NCBI RefSeq assembly: GCF_900176885.1 | Contig: NZ_LT839648.1 | Span: 895,049-959,048 of the forward strand | Origin: Oceanobacillus senegalensis | GTDB taxonomy: Bacteria; Bacillota; Bacilli; Bacillales; Amphibacillaceae | Length of the DNA stretch: 64,000 nucleotides | Direction of reading: 5' to 3' | Part shown: in pieces, positions 1 through 7,667 of the stretch | Layout of the letters: each line of letters begins with the position of its first letter | Numbering within the stretch: the first letter of the stretch is position 1 | The notes under the pieces: model-generated | Seen by the model: the letters and a program-made list of their open reading frames with translations, nothing else | Databases searched by the model: none | Told to the model about the DNA's origin: nothing | Translations under genes and position numbers: made by a program

Positions 1-66
1 TTTGAAATATTAAAGTTACTAGGTAATATAGCAAAATATAATTTTTTTAAAGGAAGCAGGGAAAAA

Positions 67-1173
67 ATGCGTTATAAAATGACTATCTTTACCTTTGCTT
101 TAGCCTTAATAATAGGATTTACATACTTTGACTCTTACGTCTATGCAGATACAAATCAGGATATAAAGCAGATTCAAAATGAGCGTAAGGATATTAAAGG
201 TAATATAGCGGAAGCAGAGGAAAAAGTATCAAATATATTATCGGAAATAAAATCCTTGAATAACGAGATTAAACAAGTTAATCAAGAATTAATAGAAAAA
301 CAAGAAGAAATAGATCATACACAGGAAGATATTGATAGATTAATAGAAGAAATCAATGTACTTCAGGATGAAATCAAAGAGTTAGAACAAAGCATTAATG
401 AACGATATGAAATTTTGAGGGATAGAATCTCATCCTACCAGCATTCTGGTGGTTCGGTTAATTACTTGGAAGTAATTTTTGGATCGGAAAGTTTTAGTGA
501 TTTTATTAGCCGTGTAACAACTGTTAATAAAATTGTAGAATCAGATGCATCATTAATGGAACAGCTTGAGCGTGATATAGAGAAGGTAGAAAAAAATAAG
601 GTCGATTCTGTAGAAAAACTTGATTTGCTAAATGCGAAAAAATTAGAGCAAGAAGCGGCAATGAAGGTTATGGAAGAAAAGAAGAGGTTGAATGAACAAA
701 AGAAAGCCACATTAGAAAGTAAGAAAAAAGAGATTACATCATTGGTGAAAGAATTGAAAACGAAAGATAGCAATTTAGCATCATTAGAAGCAGATATTAA
801 GGAAAGCTTGAAACCAGACAAGCAACAAGCTAGTCAAACAGTTAAGAAGGTACAAGAAAATTCCAATAAACAGGAGAATAAAGACAAAGAGACGTTTACT
901 GTTACTGCTACTGCCTATACAGTTAGTAGTGCTGGTGGTTCAGGAATAACATATACTGGAATTAATTTAAGAAAAAATCCAAATGCCAAAGTTATTGCTG
1001 TTGATCCAAGTGTGATACCTTTAGGGTCTGTTGTACATGTAGAAGGATATGGCTATGCTGTAGCAGGTGATATTGGTGGTGCTATTAATGGTAAAAAGAT
1101 TGATGTTTTTGTTCCTAACCAAAAAGCAGCAATGAATTGGGGAGTCCGAACCGTTAAAGTTACTATTCAATAA
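67..1173 (+). CDS. Secreted coiled-coil protein with C-terminal 3D domain (cell-wall hydrolase-like)
   Basis: Predicted secreted wall-associated protein of 368 residues. A signal peptide is visible (basic start, hydrophobic residues 5-20, likely cleavage after YVYA near residue 27). Residues 30-250 are a long charged coiled coil resembling the N-terminal half of PcsB/CwlO-type hydrolases. A Lys/Gln-rich linker leads to a C-terminal 3D domain (about residues 280-368) with the three conserved Asp contexts AVDPSVIPLG, AGDIGG and KIDVF. In B. subtilis 3D domains occur in YocH and YuiC, which cut or remodel peptidoglycan by a lytic-transglycosylase-like reaction. A coiled coil plus 3D domain suggests a hydrolase held in check or localised by its N-terminal half. 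Start chosen at 67 behind GGAAGCAGGG. Monocistronic, closed by a strong terminator. Family confident; the exact reaction is inferred. Confidence 0.85.
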   Translation: MRYKMTIFTFALALIIGFTYFDSYVYADTNQDIKQIQNERKDIKGNIAEAEEKVSNILSEIKSLNNEIKQVNQELIEKQEEIDHTQEDIDRLIEEINVLQDEIKELEQSINERYEILRDRISSYQHSGGSVNYLEVIFGSESFSDFISRVTTVNKIVESDASLMEQLERDIEKVEKNKVDSVEKLDLLNAKKLEQEAAMKVMEEKKRLNEQKKATLESKKKEITSLVKELKTKDSNLASLEADIKESLKPDKQQASQTVKKVQENSNKQENKDKETFTVTATAYTVSSAGGSGITYTGINLRKNPNAKVIAVDPSVIPLGSVVHVEGYGYAVAGDIGGAINGKKIDVFVPNQKAAMNWGVRTVKVTIQ

Positions 1174-1195
1174 AAGAAAAAGTTTAATAGCAATA

Positions 1196-1250
1196 AAAAC
1201 TGCACCGTAATTGCTGAATAAATTTTTAGCAATTATAGGTGCAGTTTTTT
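1196..1250 (+). terminator. Intrinsic terminator after the 3D-domain gene
   Basis: Long near-perfect hairpin: AAAACTGCACC and TAATTGCT on the left pair with AGCAATTA and GGTGCAGTTTT on the right, followed by a T run. The A-rich left flank means it may also work for the minus strand. Confidence 0.9.
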
Positions 1251-1345
1251 GTTTTATGTTTTTATTTAATATTTGAATGTAGTAAAAAAAGTGATATTGC
1301 TATAGATTTTAGGCGACCATTTCAAAGTTGCCTTTTGGATTCTAA

Positions 1346-1942
1346 TTAATCAATAGCAGATAATTCATCTTCTACCACCCATTTATGATTGGTAACCTTT
1401 TTATCGGTAATTGTTGATACATAATTAATCATATATACCGTTGTTTTATTTATGGAGTTAATGGTTGCTGTTGCACCTCTCATACCCTTCATGTGATCTG
1501 CTTCTAATATTACTTCTTCTCCAATTGAAAAAGGATGCTTGTCGGCTCCTTTTATTTCTTCATGGATAACCCACTTATGGTTGGATATTTTACCTTCACC
1601 AGTTGTGGGAATAAAGGATACGGTATATGCAATCGTGTCGTATGCACCAACAATGGTTGCTTTGGCACCTTCCATACCAGCTTTATGTGCTGTATGTATA
1701 TAAGCTTTACTACCAATTTGGAAAGTTGGATTTGCAGCTACCCTTAACCCCTTAGGAATGATTTCATCCATAACGGAATCGTTTTTTTCCACTTTTATTT
1801 CATTTGAATTTTTAACATTAGTAATATTTACTTCGGATGGTTGACTCGCATTCTCCCTCTCCGTATTACTATTTTCACAAGCCGATACAGTTAAAATAGT
1901 GAAAATAGCTATAAATCCAATAAAGGCATATTTCCAAGACAT
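1346..1942 (-). CDS. YdhK-like lipoprotein with two DUF1541-type repeats
   Basis: 198-residue predicted lipoprotein. The N-terminus has a hydrophobic stretch ending in a lipobox (TVSAC, Cys at about 22), then a polar linker and two homologous repeats of about 55 residues (roughly 72-130 and 135-192). Both carry a G-M-x-G-A-x-A-T core and end in an NHKWV(I/V) motif. This matches the YdhK/DUF1541 family of Bacillaceae lipoproteins, whose function is not settled; family members are often found near copper or stress genes, but nothing here supports a metal role. It is a single gene on the minus strand. The start ATG lies behind a GGGAGGAG site. Anchored on the outer face of the membrane by inference. 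Confidence 0.85.
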   Translation of the reverse strand: MSWKYAFIGFIAIFTILTVSACENSNTERENASQPSEVNITNVKNSNEIKVEKNDSVMDEIIPKGLRVAANPTFQIGSKAYIHTAHKAGMEGAKATIVGAYDTIAYTVSFIPTTGEGKISNHKWVIHEEIKGADKHPFSIGEEVILEADHMKGMRGATATINSINKTTVYMINYVSTITDKKVTNHKWVVEDELSAID

Positions 1943-2168
1943 TTATTAAACTCCTCCCATTTTTAGACCTTATTAATACACTGCCCAGTTTTCCGTAAGT
2001 TTATGAAAGAATGACCTTTGCTCTCTACAAATGGTATTTGGTGGGGCGAGTAACCGCAGTTCCAGGATAGGAAGACCTTAGCGGAATAAAGGAATCAAGC
2101 GGATTCGAAAATGTTTAATGTAGAAAATGAATAATATATTGGATTGTATTAACTCATCAGCCTGTTAT

Positions 2169-2197
2169 GCATGTTTTAGTTTAAATCGCTCAAACTA
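2169..2197 (+). promoter_or_regulatory. Candidate forespore (sigma-G/sigma-F-like) promoter
   Basis: GCATG at 2169-2173 and CAAACTA at 2191-2197 are 17 bp apart. This resembles the sigma-G consensus (GHATR, about 18 bp, CATACTA) and lies 66 bp upstream of the small gene at 2263. There is no competing sigma-A match close by. The rest of the 320-base gap upstream (1943-2262) shows only a small hairpin (AAGGGAG/CTCCCTT, 2209-2237) and no gene. Confidence 0.4.
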
Positions 2198-2262
2198 ACT
2201 CCTATAAGAAGGGAGGAAAAATATACTTCTCCCTTTAAGTTAAAAGTATAGGAGGTATTTTG

Positions 2263-2424
2263 ATGTCAGAAGAGAATAAAAATAAAAATAAAGATAAAGG
2301 CAGACAGAGAAATGTAATTAAGTATGATACAGAGCCTGAACGTGGTCGTCGGGATGTTGAATTCGCTGAGGATAGTGAATTTGTGAATATTAATGGTAGA
2401 AAAAATAAAAGAAAACGAAAATAG
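2263..2424 (+). CDS. Small basic hydrophilic protein, possibly spore-associated
   Basis: 53-residue ORF with an ideal AGGAGG site 7 bases before ATG. Nearly every residue is polar or charged; it begins MSEENKNKNKDKGRQ and ends in a Lys/Arg-rich tail (RKNKRKRK). The centre contains a DVEFAED motif reminiscent of short spore-associated or YfhD-type proteins, but I cannot assign a family. The sigma-G-like promoter upstream would fit expression in the forespore, where many small basic or hydrophilic proteins are made. The gene is followed at once by a terminator shared with the convergent transporter gene. Existence is well supported by the ribosome site and terminator; function unknown. Confidence 0.7.
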   Translation: MSEENKNKNKDKGRQRNVIKYDTEPERGRRDVEFAEDSEFVNINGRKNKRKRK

Positions 2425-2445
2425 ATTCTATGGATAGTATTAAAA

Positions 2446-2487
2446 AAAAGAAGCATGAAGGAATTTTTCCAACATGCTTCTTTCTTC
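2446..2487. terminator. Bidirectional terminator between convergent genes
   Basis: Hairpin AAGAAGCATG / CATGCTTCTT with an A-rich left flank and T-rich right flank, between the small protein gene (plus) and the sulfur transporter (minus). Confidence 0.9.
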
Positions 2488-2498
2488 GGATTTCAATC

Positions 2499-3749
2499 TT
2501 AGCAAAACGTATCTGTCTTTTTAGGGTTATTTAATCCGAATATTGGTCTTATGAGCAATGCTACTCCAGTACCGAGCATAGCCATAATCATCCAGACCCA
2601 GCCATGAAGACTGAAGGATGCAATTCCTCCAAAGTAAGCACCAATATTACAACCGAAAGCAAGTCTAGAACCATATCCCATTAATAGACCACCAATTACT
2701 GCTGCACCGGCAACACCTGGCTTGATTTTTTTCGGTTTAAAATTACCTTGTGCTGTTGCAGCAATAAATGCTCCAAGAATAATACCGAAATTCATTACAC
2801 TAGTAGAGTCAGCTAAAACAGTTTGTGTTAATGCTTCTCCATTTGCTCCAGCAAAATATCCCCATGAAGAAACATCAACTCCAATGGCTTGAAGTGTTTT
2901 TCCTCCCCAAAGTGCAAATGCGGAGGTAATTCCCCATGGTGTACCTCTTACTGTTAATGTTAGTGCATTAAGAATAGCTAATATAATCCCTGCCCCAAAT
3001 AAAGGCCATGCTCCTCTAAATATTTTTTTCCACCCGTTCGTGGTAGCCAGTGGTTTCATTTGTGGAGGATTTTTTTTCTTTGCAAACAATACTAGTATAT
3101 AGTAGATAAGTCCAAATAATAATAATTGTAAAATCCATGCTCCCATATAACCCAAACTAGTTGATTCTGCTAGGGAGAATGGTTCAAGAGATGGTGTACT
3201 CATCCAAAATGGTAAATGATATGCACCAATGGTAGATCCGATAATAAACGCAGTAATGGTCAAAATCATAGATGATGAACCACCACCTAGGCTATATAAT
3301 GTACCAGATGCGCAACCATTTCCAAGTTGCATACCAATACCAAAAATGAATGAACCGAAAATCACGCTCATACCTACTGGTGAGACGTATCCCGATGGAG
3401 ACATTCCTGTAAAACTAAAACCTGTACTTAAAATAACGGCAAATAACGTTGTTGCAACAGCAAGCATTAGCATGTGTGCTTGTAACCCTTGCACATTACC
3501 GACAGACATTAGTCTCCGGAATGCTGAGGTGAAACCAAAACGGGCATGAAGCAAGGTAATCCCTAATGCCAATCCAATCAAATAAAGTATTCCCTGAGTA
3601 GCATTTGTTGTACTAACAATAGCAATAAACAATATCGAAGCAAGGATGATACCTAACGATAAGAATGGCTTTTGTATTGGATTTAAATCTTTAATGATTG
3701 TAGTTGGACTGCTTGTGTTTCTCTGTTGGAGAAAGCTCTGCTGTTCCAT
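2499..3749 (-). CDS. YeeE/YedE family sulfur-compound transporter (TsuA-like)
   Basis: 416-residue polytopic membrane protein of the Sulf_transp (YeeE/YedE) family, whose best-known member, TsuA, takes up thiosulfate. It has two homologous halves, each with the family's Cys signature: GNGCASGTLYSLGGGS (near residue 145) and FGCNIGAYFGGIASFSLHGW (near 365). About ten hydrophobic segments are visible. The start lies behind a GAGGGGA site. No TusA or rhodanese gene is adjacent, so the sulfur source cannot be read from context. The length fits the two-repeat form of the family. Substrate assignment is by family only; other members have been linked to selenium or different sulfur species. Confidence 0.88.
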   Translation of the reverse strand: MEQQSFLQQRNTSSPTTIIKDLNPIQKPFLSLGIILASILFIAIVSTTNATQGILYLIGLALGITLLHARFGFTSAFRRLMSVGNVQGLQAHMLMLAVATTLFAVILSTGFSFTGMSPSGYVSPVGMSVIFGSFIFGIGMQLGNGCASGTLYSLGGGSSSMILTITAFIIGSTIGAYHLPFWMSTPSLEPFSLAESTSLGYMGAWILQLLLFGLIYYILVLFAKKKNPPQMKPLATTNGWKKIFRGAWPLFGAGIILAILNALTLTVRGTPWGITSAFALWGGKTLQAIGVDVSSWGYFAGANGEALTQTVLADSTSVMNFGIILGAFIAATAQGNFKPKKIKPGVAGAAVIGGLLMGYGSRLAFGCNIGAYFGGIASFSLHGWVWMIMAMLGTGVALLIRPIFGLNNPKKTDTFC

Positions 3750-3865
3750 TGTACATTCCCCTCATTTCATATGAAAATAGTGTGAATTAATATGAATATA
3801 ACGTAAAAGCAGCGAAATGTAAATGGAAATTTTTAGTGACATAGATTATTTAAAATCGTATAAGA

Positions 3866-3962
3866 TATAAAGTGAATCTTCAATCAGTAGGGATTTTCTT
3901 TCATCCCACACCTAACCTCCATTTTTGAGGGGGGTATGATTGACCCTTAACCTGCGATAAAA
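3866..3962 (-). repeat. Dispersed intergenic repeat, copy 1 (minus orientation)
   Basis: Read on the minus strand, it opens with TTTTATCGCAGGTTAAGG at 3962 and closes with ACTGATTGAAGATTCACTTT near 3866, with two G/C hairpins between. The same ends recur at 7235, 21184, 24644 and 44997. It fills most of the gap between the transporter start and the RNase H-like gene. Confidence 0.75.
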
Positions 3963-4056
3963 ATTATTGGAAAAGTTAAATTTGAATGGAGAACAAAGTT
4001 GACAAATTAAGAAAAGAACCAAAAAGTGACGGACACCATAGTGAGGTGAAGGAATA

Positions 4057-4716
4057 ATGAAAGTAAAAATGGAACTAACGTATCGGACGCCAAGTGGTGT
4101 TGAAGCGATATTTTATACTGATGAAATGCGTGTAGAAAAAGCGCTTATGTTAATGGATGATATAGAAAAAAAAGGTCGACTAAAGAATGTCATTTTTATC
4201 GATAGTCAGGAACACATTTGGACATTAAAAGAACTAAAAAAATGGGAAGAAAGTATCCAAACTGAAACTCATCATGTAACGGTTTGTTTTGATGGGGGAT
4301 TTAATGAAAGTTCAAAGAAGTCTGGCTTAGGATGTGCGATTTACTATGAGCAGAATGGAAAAAGGTATCGGTTGCGAAAAAATGCATTGGTAGAGGAATT
4401 GGATACAAACAATGAAGCTGAATATGCTGCTTTGCATCTAGGGTTACAAGAATTAGAGTATTTAGGTGTTCACCATTTAGATGTTACTTTTATTGGCGAT
4501 TCTCAAGTGGTTATTAACCAATTAAGTGGGGAATGGCCGTGCTATGAGAAGGAACTATCTAAATGGGCTGATCGAATAGATGCGAAATTAGAACAATTGG
4601 GTATCCGTCCAGAATATCAGGCTATCTCCAGAAAAAAGAATCGTGAAGCAGATCATTTGGCATCCCAAGCGCTAAGTGGGATAGAAATTATGAGTACAAT
4701 CGAAATAACTTCGTAA
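4057..4716 (+). CDS. RNase H-fold protein (YpeP/RnhA-like)
   Basis: 219 residues. The first 65 residues are a small unassigned N-terminal part; residues 70-212 form an RNase HI fold. The four acidic catalytic positions are all present: CFDGGF, NNEAEYAAL, GDSQVVINQL and READHLAS. Active RNase H cuts the RNA strand of RNA-DNA hybrids. B. subtilis YpeP/YpdQ-type relatives have this layout, but their activity is less clear than RnhB/RnhC. Because D-E-D-D is complete here, activity is plausible. The ribosome site is GGTGAAGGA. Monocistronic; no partner gene is visible. No terminator is obvious in the 263-base downstream gap. Confidence 0.85.
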   Translation: MKVKMELTYRTPSGVEAIFYTDEMRVEKALMLMDDIEKKGRLKNVIFIDSQEHIWTLKELKKWEESIQTETHHVTVCFDGGFNESSKKSGLGCAIYYEQNGKRYRLRKNALVEELDTNNEAEYAALHLGLQELEYLGVHHLDVTFIGDSQVVINQLSGEWPCYEKELSKWADRIDAKLEQLGIRPEYQAISRKKNREADHLASQALSGIEIMSTIEITS

Positions 4717-4979
4717 GCTTAATGTAGTAGTCCTTGTTTCACAAAACTGAACTATTGTAAAAGGGTTTAAATTTAAAAGCTCAATATATGAGAAATAATG
4801 GGGATTCTTGGTGTTTTTTTGATAAATATTAGTGCATAAAATATCAAGGTTCAACATTTTTCGGTGAGTACCAGGTACTAAACAGTTGTATTAATTGCTA
4901 GATTATATTACCATTTAAGATGGTGGAATATTAAATTTGGAATCGTTTAAATTTATGCATATGTAAAGGAGTAAGACAA

Positions 4980-6155
4980 TTGAAAATAGGGATTGACAAG
5001 ATAGGGTTTTATACCCCTAATTTATACGTTGATATGAATAAGTTAGCAGTTGCGAGAGATGTTGAACCGGAGAAATTTACGATTGGTATCGGTCAGGAAA
5101 AGATGGCTGTACCTCCTCTTACACAAGATTCTGTGACCATGGCTGCAAACGCGGCTTTAGAAATTATAGATGAAGTGGATAAAGAAGCGATTGACTTTGT
5201 TATATTCGGTACTGAAACAGGAATCGACCATTCGAAGTCAGCTGCTGTTTATGTACACCATCTGCTTGGGTTACATCCGAATGCTAGGTCGATTGAAGTT
5301 AAACACGCATGCTATGGTGCTACAGCTGCAATACAAATGGCTAAAGGACACATTGCTTTAAATCCAGAAAGCAAAGTATTGGTATTAGGGTCGGATATTG
5401 CCCGATACGGATTAAATACAGCTGGTGAATCAACACAAGGTGCTGGAGCTGTTGCATTAATCATTAGTGCTAACCCAAAAATTATGACATTGGAAGATAA
5501 AAGTACATATCTCACTTCTGACATTATGGATTTTTGGCGTCCAATTTATTCGGATAAGGCATTTGTTAATGGGAAATTTTCAAATGAACAATACATAGCT
5601 TTTTTCAATACAGTATGGGATAAATTTAAAGAAGAGACAGATATGGATTTAAATGATTTTGAGGCAATCTGCTATCATCTTCCATACACAAAAATGGGGC
5701 TAAAGGCGTTACGTACTATTCTTGATGATGTACCGGAGGATGTACAGGAAAAATTAAAAGCGAATTATCAAGCAAGTACGCAATATAATCGCAATGTTGG
5801 AAACATCTATACAGGATCCCTGTATTTAAGCCTACTTTCATTACTTGAAGAAAAAAGTGAGGACTTAGATTCGGGTTCAAGAATTGGGCTATTCAGCTAT
5901 GGCTCTGGAGCTGTTGGGGAGTTCTTTACAGGTGTATTAGAGCCGAACTATCAAGAACATTTATACAAAAATCATCACGATGAACTATTTGCGTCTCGTA
6001 AGGAAATCAGTGTATCTGAATATGAAGAAATCTTTGAAGAAACTCTTCCCGCGGATGGATCAAATATTGAACTAGATATTAATGAAGATCCGGCACCAAT
6101 TTGTTTATCAGGAATTACGGACAACATGCGTCAATATGTAAATAAACTACGTTAG
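4980..6155 (+). CDS. mvaS: Hydroxymethylglutaryl-CoA synthase
   Basis: 391-residue thiolase-fold enzyme that condenses acetyl-CoA and acetoacetyl-CoA to HMG-CoA, the committed step into the mevalonate pathway. The residues known from Gram-positive MvaS fall at the expected numbers: Glu79 (GTETGID), nucleophile Cys111 (HACYGA) and His233 (CYHLPYTKMG). Length equals the usual bacterial enzyme (about 385-390). The start is TTG, decided by AAAGGAG ten bases upstream; no better ATG is in frame. The gene stands alone, with no mvaA or mevalonate kinase in this window, so the rest of the pathway must be elsewhere. Unusual for Bacillus-like organisms, most of which use the MEP route. It is followed by a GAGGCTGG-type hairpin. 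Confidence 0.95.
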   Translation: MKIGIDKIGFYTPNLYVDMNKLAVARDVEPEKFTIGIGQEKMAVPPLTQDSVTMAANAALEIIDEVDKEAIDFVIFGTETGIDHSKSAAVYVHHLLGLHPNARSIEVKHACYGATAAIQMAKGHIALNPESKVLVLGSDIARYGLNTAGESTQGAGAVALIISANPKIMTLEDKSTYLTSDIMDFWRPIYSDKAFVNGKFSNEQYIAFFNTVWDKFKEETDMDLNDFEAICYHLPYTKMGLKALRTILDDVPEDVQEKLKANYQASTQYNRNVGNIYTGSLYLSLLSLLEEKSEDLDSGSRIGLFSYGSGAVGEFFTGVLEPNYQEHLYKNHHDELFASRKEISVSEYEEIFEETLPADGSNIELDINEDPAPICLSGITDNMRQYVNKLR

Positions 6156-6163
6156 AAAATAGA

Positions 6164-6252
6164 AAGAGGCTGGATTTCCGTAGCGGTTTATATGTATTAA
6201 TCATATTCAAACCTTGCTTATGGAGAATATTATTATTCCAGCCTCTTATTTG
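6164..6252 (+). terminator. Long-loop hairpin/terminator after mvaS
   Basis: AAGAGGCTGGA pairs with TCCAGCCTCTT across a loop of about 60 bases that itself contains an imperfect inverted repeat; a T-rich tract follows. GAGGCTGG-type 3' hairpins are common in Firmicutes. Confidence 0.7.
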
Positions 6253-6323
6253 TTATAGTGAAAGTTAAAAATAGATGATCTTAAATAGAGGAGCAAGTCA
6301 AATTCTACATAAAGATCTAGGTT

Positions 6324-6779
6324 TCAATAGATAAGGTCTTCAACTTCTTTGATTTTGATTGCTATTTCACTAGTTAATTCAGTTGCAGTTTTAGGAATAA
6401 CAGTTTTTAATACCGGATTAATTGCAGGCCCTAATACACCTTTTGCTGTAATATCTAAAAAACCTGTGATGCTTGTTTTGGAATCCGTGATTGATCCGGC
6501 TTCAAAATAACCCTTCCCTGAAAAATTTTCATTTAGACCGGTTAAATTAAATGTAACTTTTGTAGGCTCTTGCCACATTGTAATGTCTATTTTCATGTGC
6601 AAGGTTCTTTTTATAATTCCTATATCACTTACAAATTTCCAAGTTGATTGCTTATCATTTATTATTTTATGTTCAATATACCCGGGCACTAATGGAGCCC
6701 AATTGTTTATATCACTCACAAAATTCCATACTCTATCGATTGATGTATGTATTTCAGTGGTGTATTTTCCATTTGGCAT
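6324..6779 (-). CDS. SRPBCC/CoxG-like lipid- or ligand-binding protein
   Basis: 151 residues in a single START-like (SRPBCC) domain of the CoxG type. The N-terminus (MPNGKYTTEIHTSIDRVWNFVSDINNWAPLVPGY) is the typical beta strand, helix-grip start, and the LDITAKGVLGPAINPVLKT stretch is the long C-terminal helix region. CoxG was named in CO dehydrogenase clusters, but many Bacillaceae carry lone homologues without any Cox genes, as here, so a role in CO oxidation should not be assumed. The ribosome site GGAGG is well placed. No neighbour suggests a ligand. Confidence 0.75.
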   Translation of the reverse strand: MPNGKYTTEIHTSIDRVWNFVSDINNWAPLVPGYIEHKIINDKQSTWKFVSDIGIIKRTLHMKIDITMWQEPTKVTFNLTGLNENFSGKGYFEAGSITDSKTSITGFLDITAKGVLGPAINPVLKTVIPKTATELTSEIAIKIKEVEDLIY

Positions 6780-6979
6780 GTGAAAACCTCCAATTGGTGA
6801 GTTTCTTATATGAAAATATATGGTTAAAATACATTACTATTACCAATTTTATTGCAATTTTTTTAAATGATAATTTAGGTACAACTGTTCATTAGAAAGA
6901 CAGTCTTTATTATCAGGAATTAAATAATAAAAATAAGGTGTAAGTAATTCCAAAAAAAGAATATCCTTTTACATTTACT

Positions 6980-7213
6980 TTACTTTGGGCTCCTACACAT
7001 TCCAGGGATTAAAAAAATATCAATAAATAACCAAACCCAAAGTAAACCTAATGGAATATAGCCAATAAGTATCCAAGAAGTAGACCAACCGATAATTCCT
7101 AGTAATAACTGCATGATTCCTGTGCTAATTCTTCCAGTGTAAAAACGATGTATCCCAATTTGGCCAAGAAAGAACCATAGGACATAAGCAAGTGCAATAT
7201 TTTTTTGACTCAT
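6980..7213 (-). CDS. TM2-domain membrane protein
   Basis: 77 residues forming a single TM2 domain: two or three hydrophobic helices with the family pattern GIHRFYTGR near residue 20 and WLFIDIFLIPGM at the end. TM2 proteins are small inner-membrane proteins of unsettled function. AAAGGAGG lies upstream of the ATG. One dispersed repeat begins just upstream of the ribosome site and may carry part of its promoter region. Confidence 0.85.
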   Translation of the reverse strand: MSQKNIALAYVLWFFLGQIGIHRFYTGRISTGIMQLLLGIIGWSTSWILIGYIPLGLLWVWLFIDIFLIPGMCRSPK

Positions 7214-7234
7214 AGGCAGGAAAACCTCCTTTAT

Positions 7235-7599
7235 TTTATCGCAGGTTTAGGGTAGTATGTTTTAAGATTTAGGAGGATTTATATTTTGCCCTATACACCA
7301 GCTTAAACGGTAGTAATGTATCCTTATAGCAAACAAGGCGATAGAGTTCGTCTGCCATAAAAAGTGTAATAATGGATGTAATTCAAAAACAAATAAATCC
7401 GTTTACTCCCAAATAATAGTTGTGTTCATTATTATTTACCTATTTTACAGGGTTATTATATTTTTTGACTCCAAAATGGACTACGATTTTGATGAGCTGG
7501 ATTCAGATTTAAAATATATTTATTACGTTAAGCAGTGCATTGTTCTTTTTTTTCAGTGGGGGTGAAAGAATCCCCCACTAATTTAAGATTTACTTTATA
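7235..7599 (+). repeat. Dispersed intergenic repeat, copy 2 (about 365 bp, degenerate inside)
   Basis: The left end TTTATCGCAGGTTTAGGG lies at 7235. The right end is a perfect hairpin AGTGGGGG/CCCCCACT (7555-7579) followed by AATTTAAGATTTACTTTATA. The interior of about 290 bases is AT-rich and has no credible gene. This accounts for nearly all of the 454-base gap between the TM2 gene and the aminotransferase. Confidence 0.65.
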
Positions 7600-7667
7600 C
7601 CATTATATAGCTTCCTAAAAATATACATCAGATGATAATCACTACTTAAAAAGTCGGGTTGGGTACA

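Noticed and set aside
1535-1747. Open frames antisense to the YdhK-like lipoprotein and to other genes
   Set aside because: They mirror codon structure of real genes on the other strand and lack ribosome sites.
6164-6252. T-box or other leader riboswitch
   Set aside because: It follows mvaS and precedes only a gene on the opposite strand; no T-box sequence; reads as a 3' hairpin.
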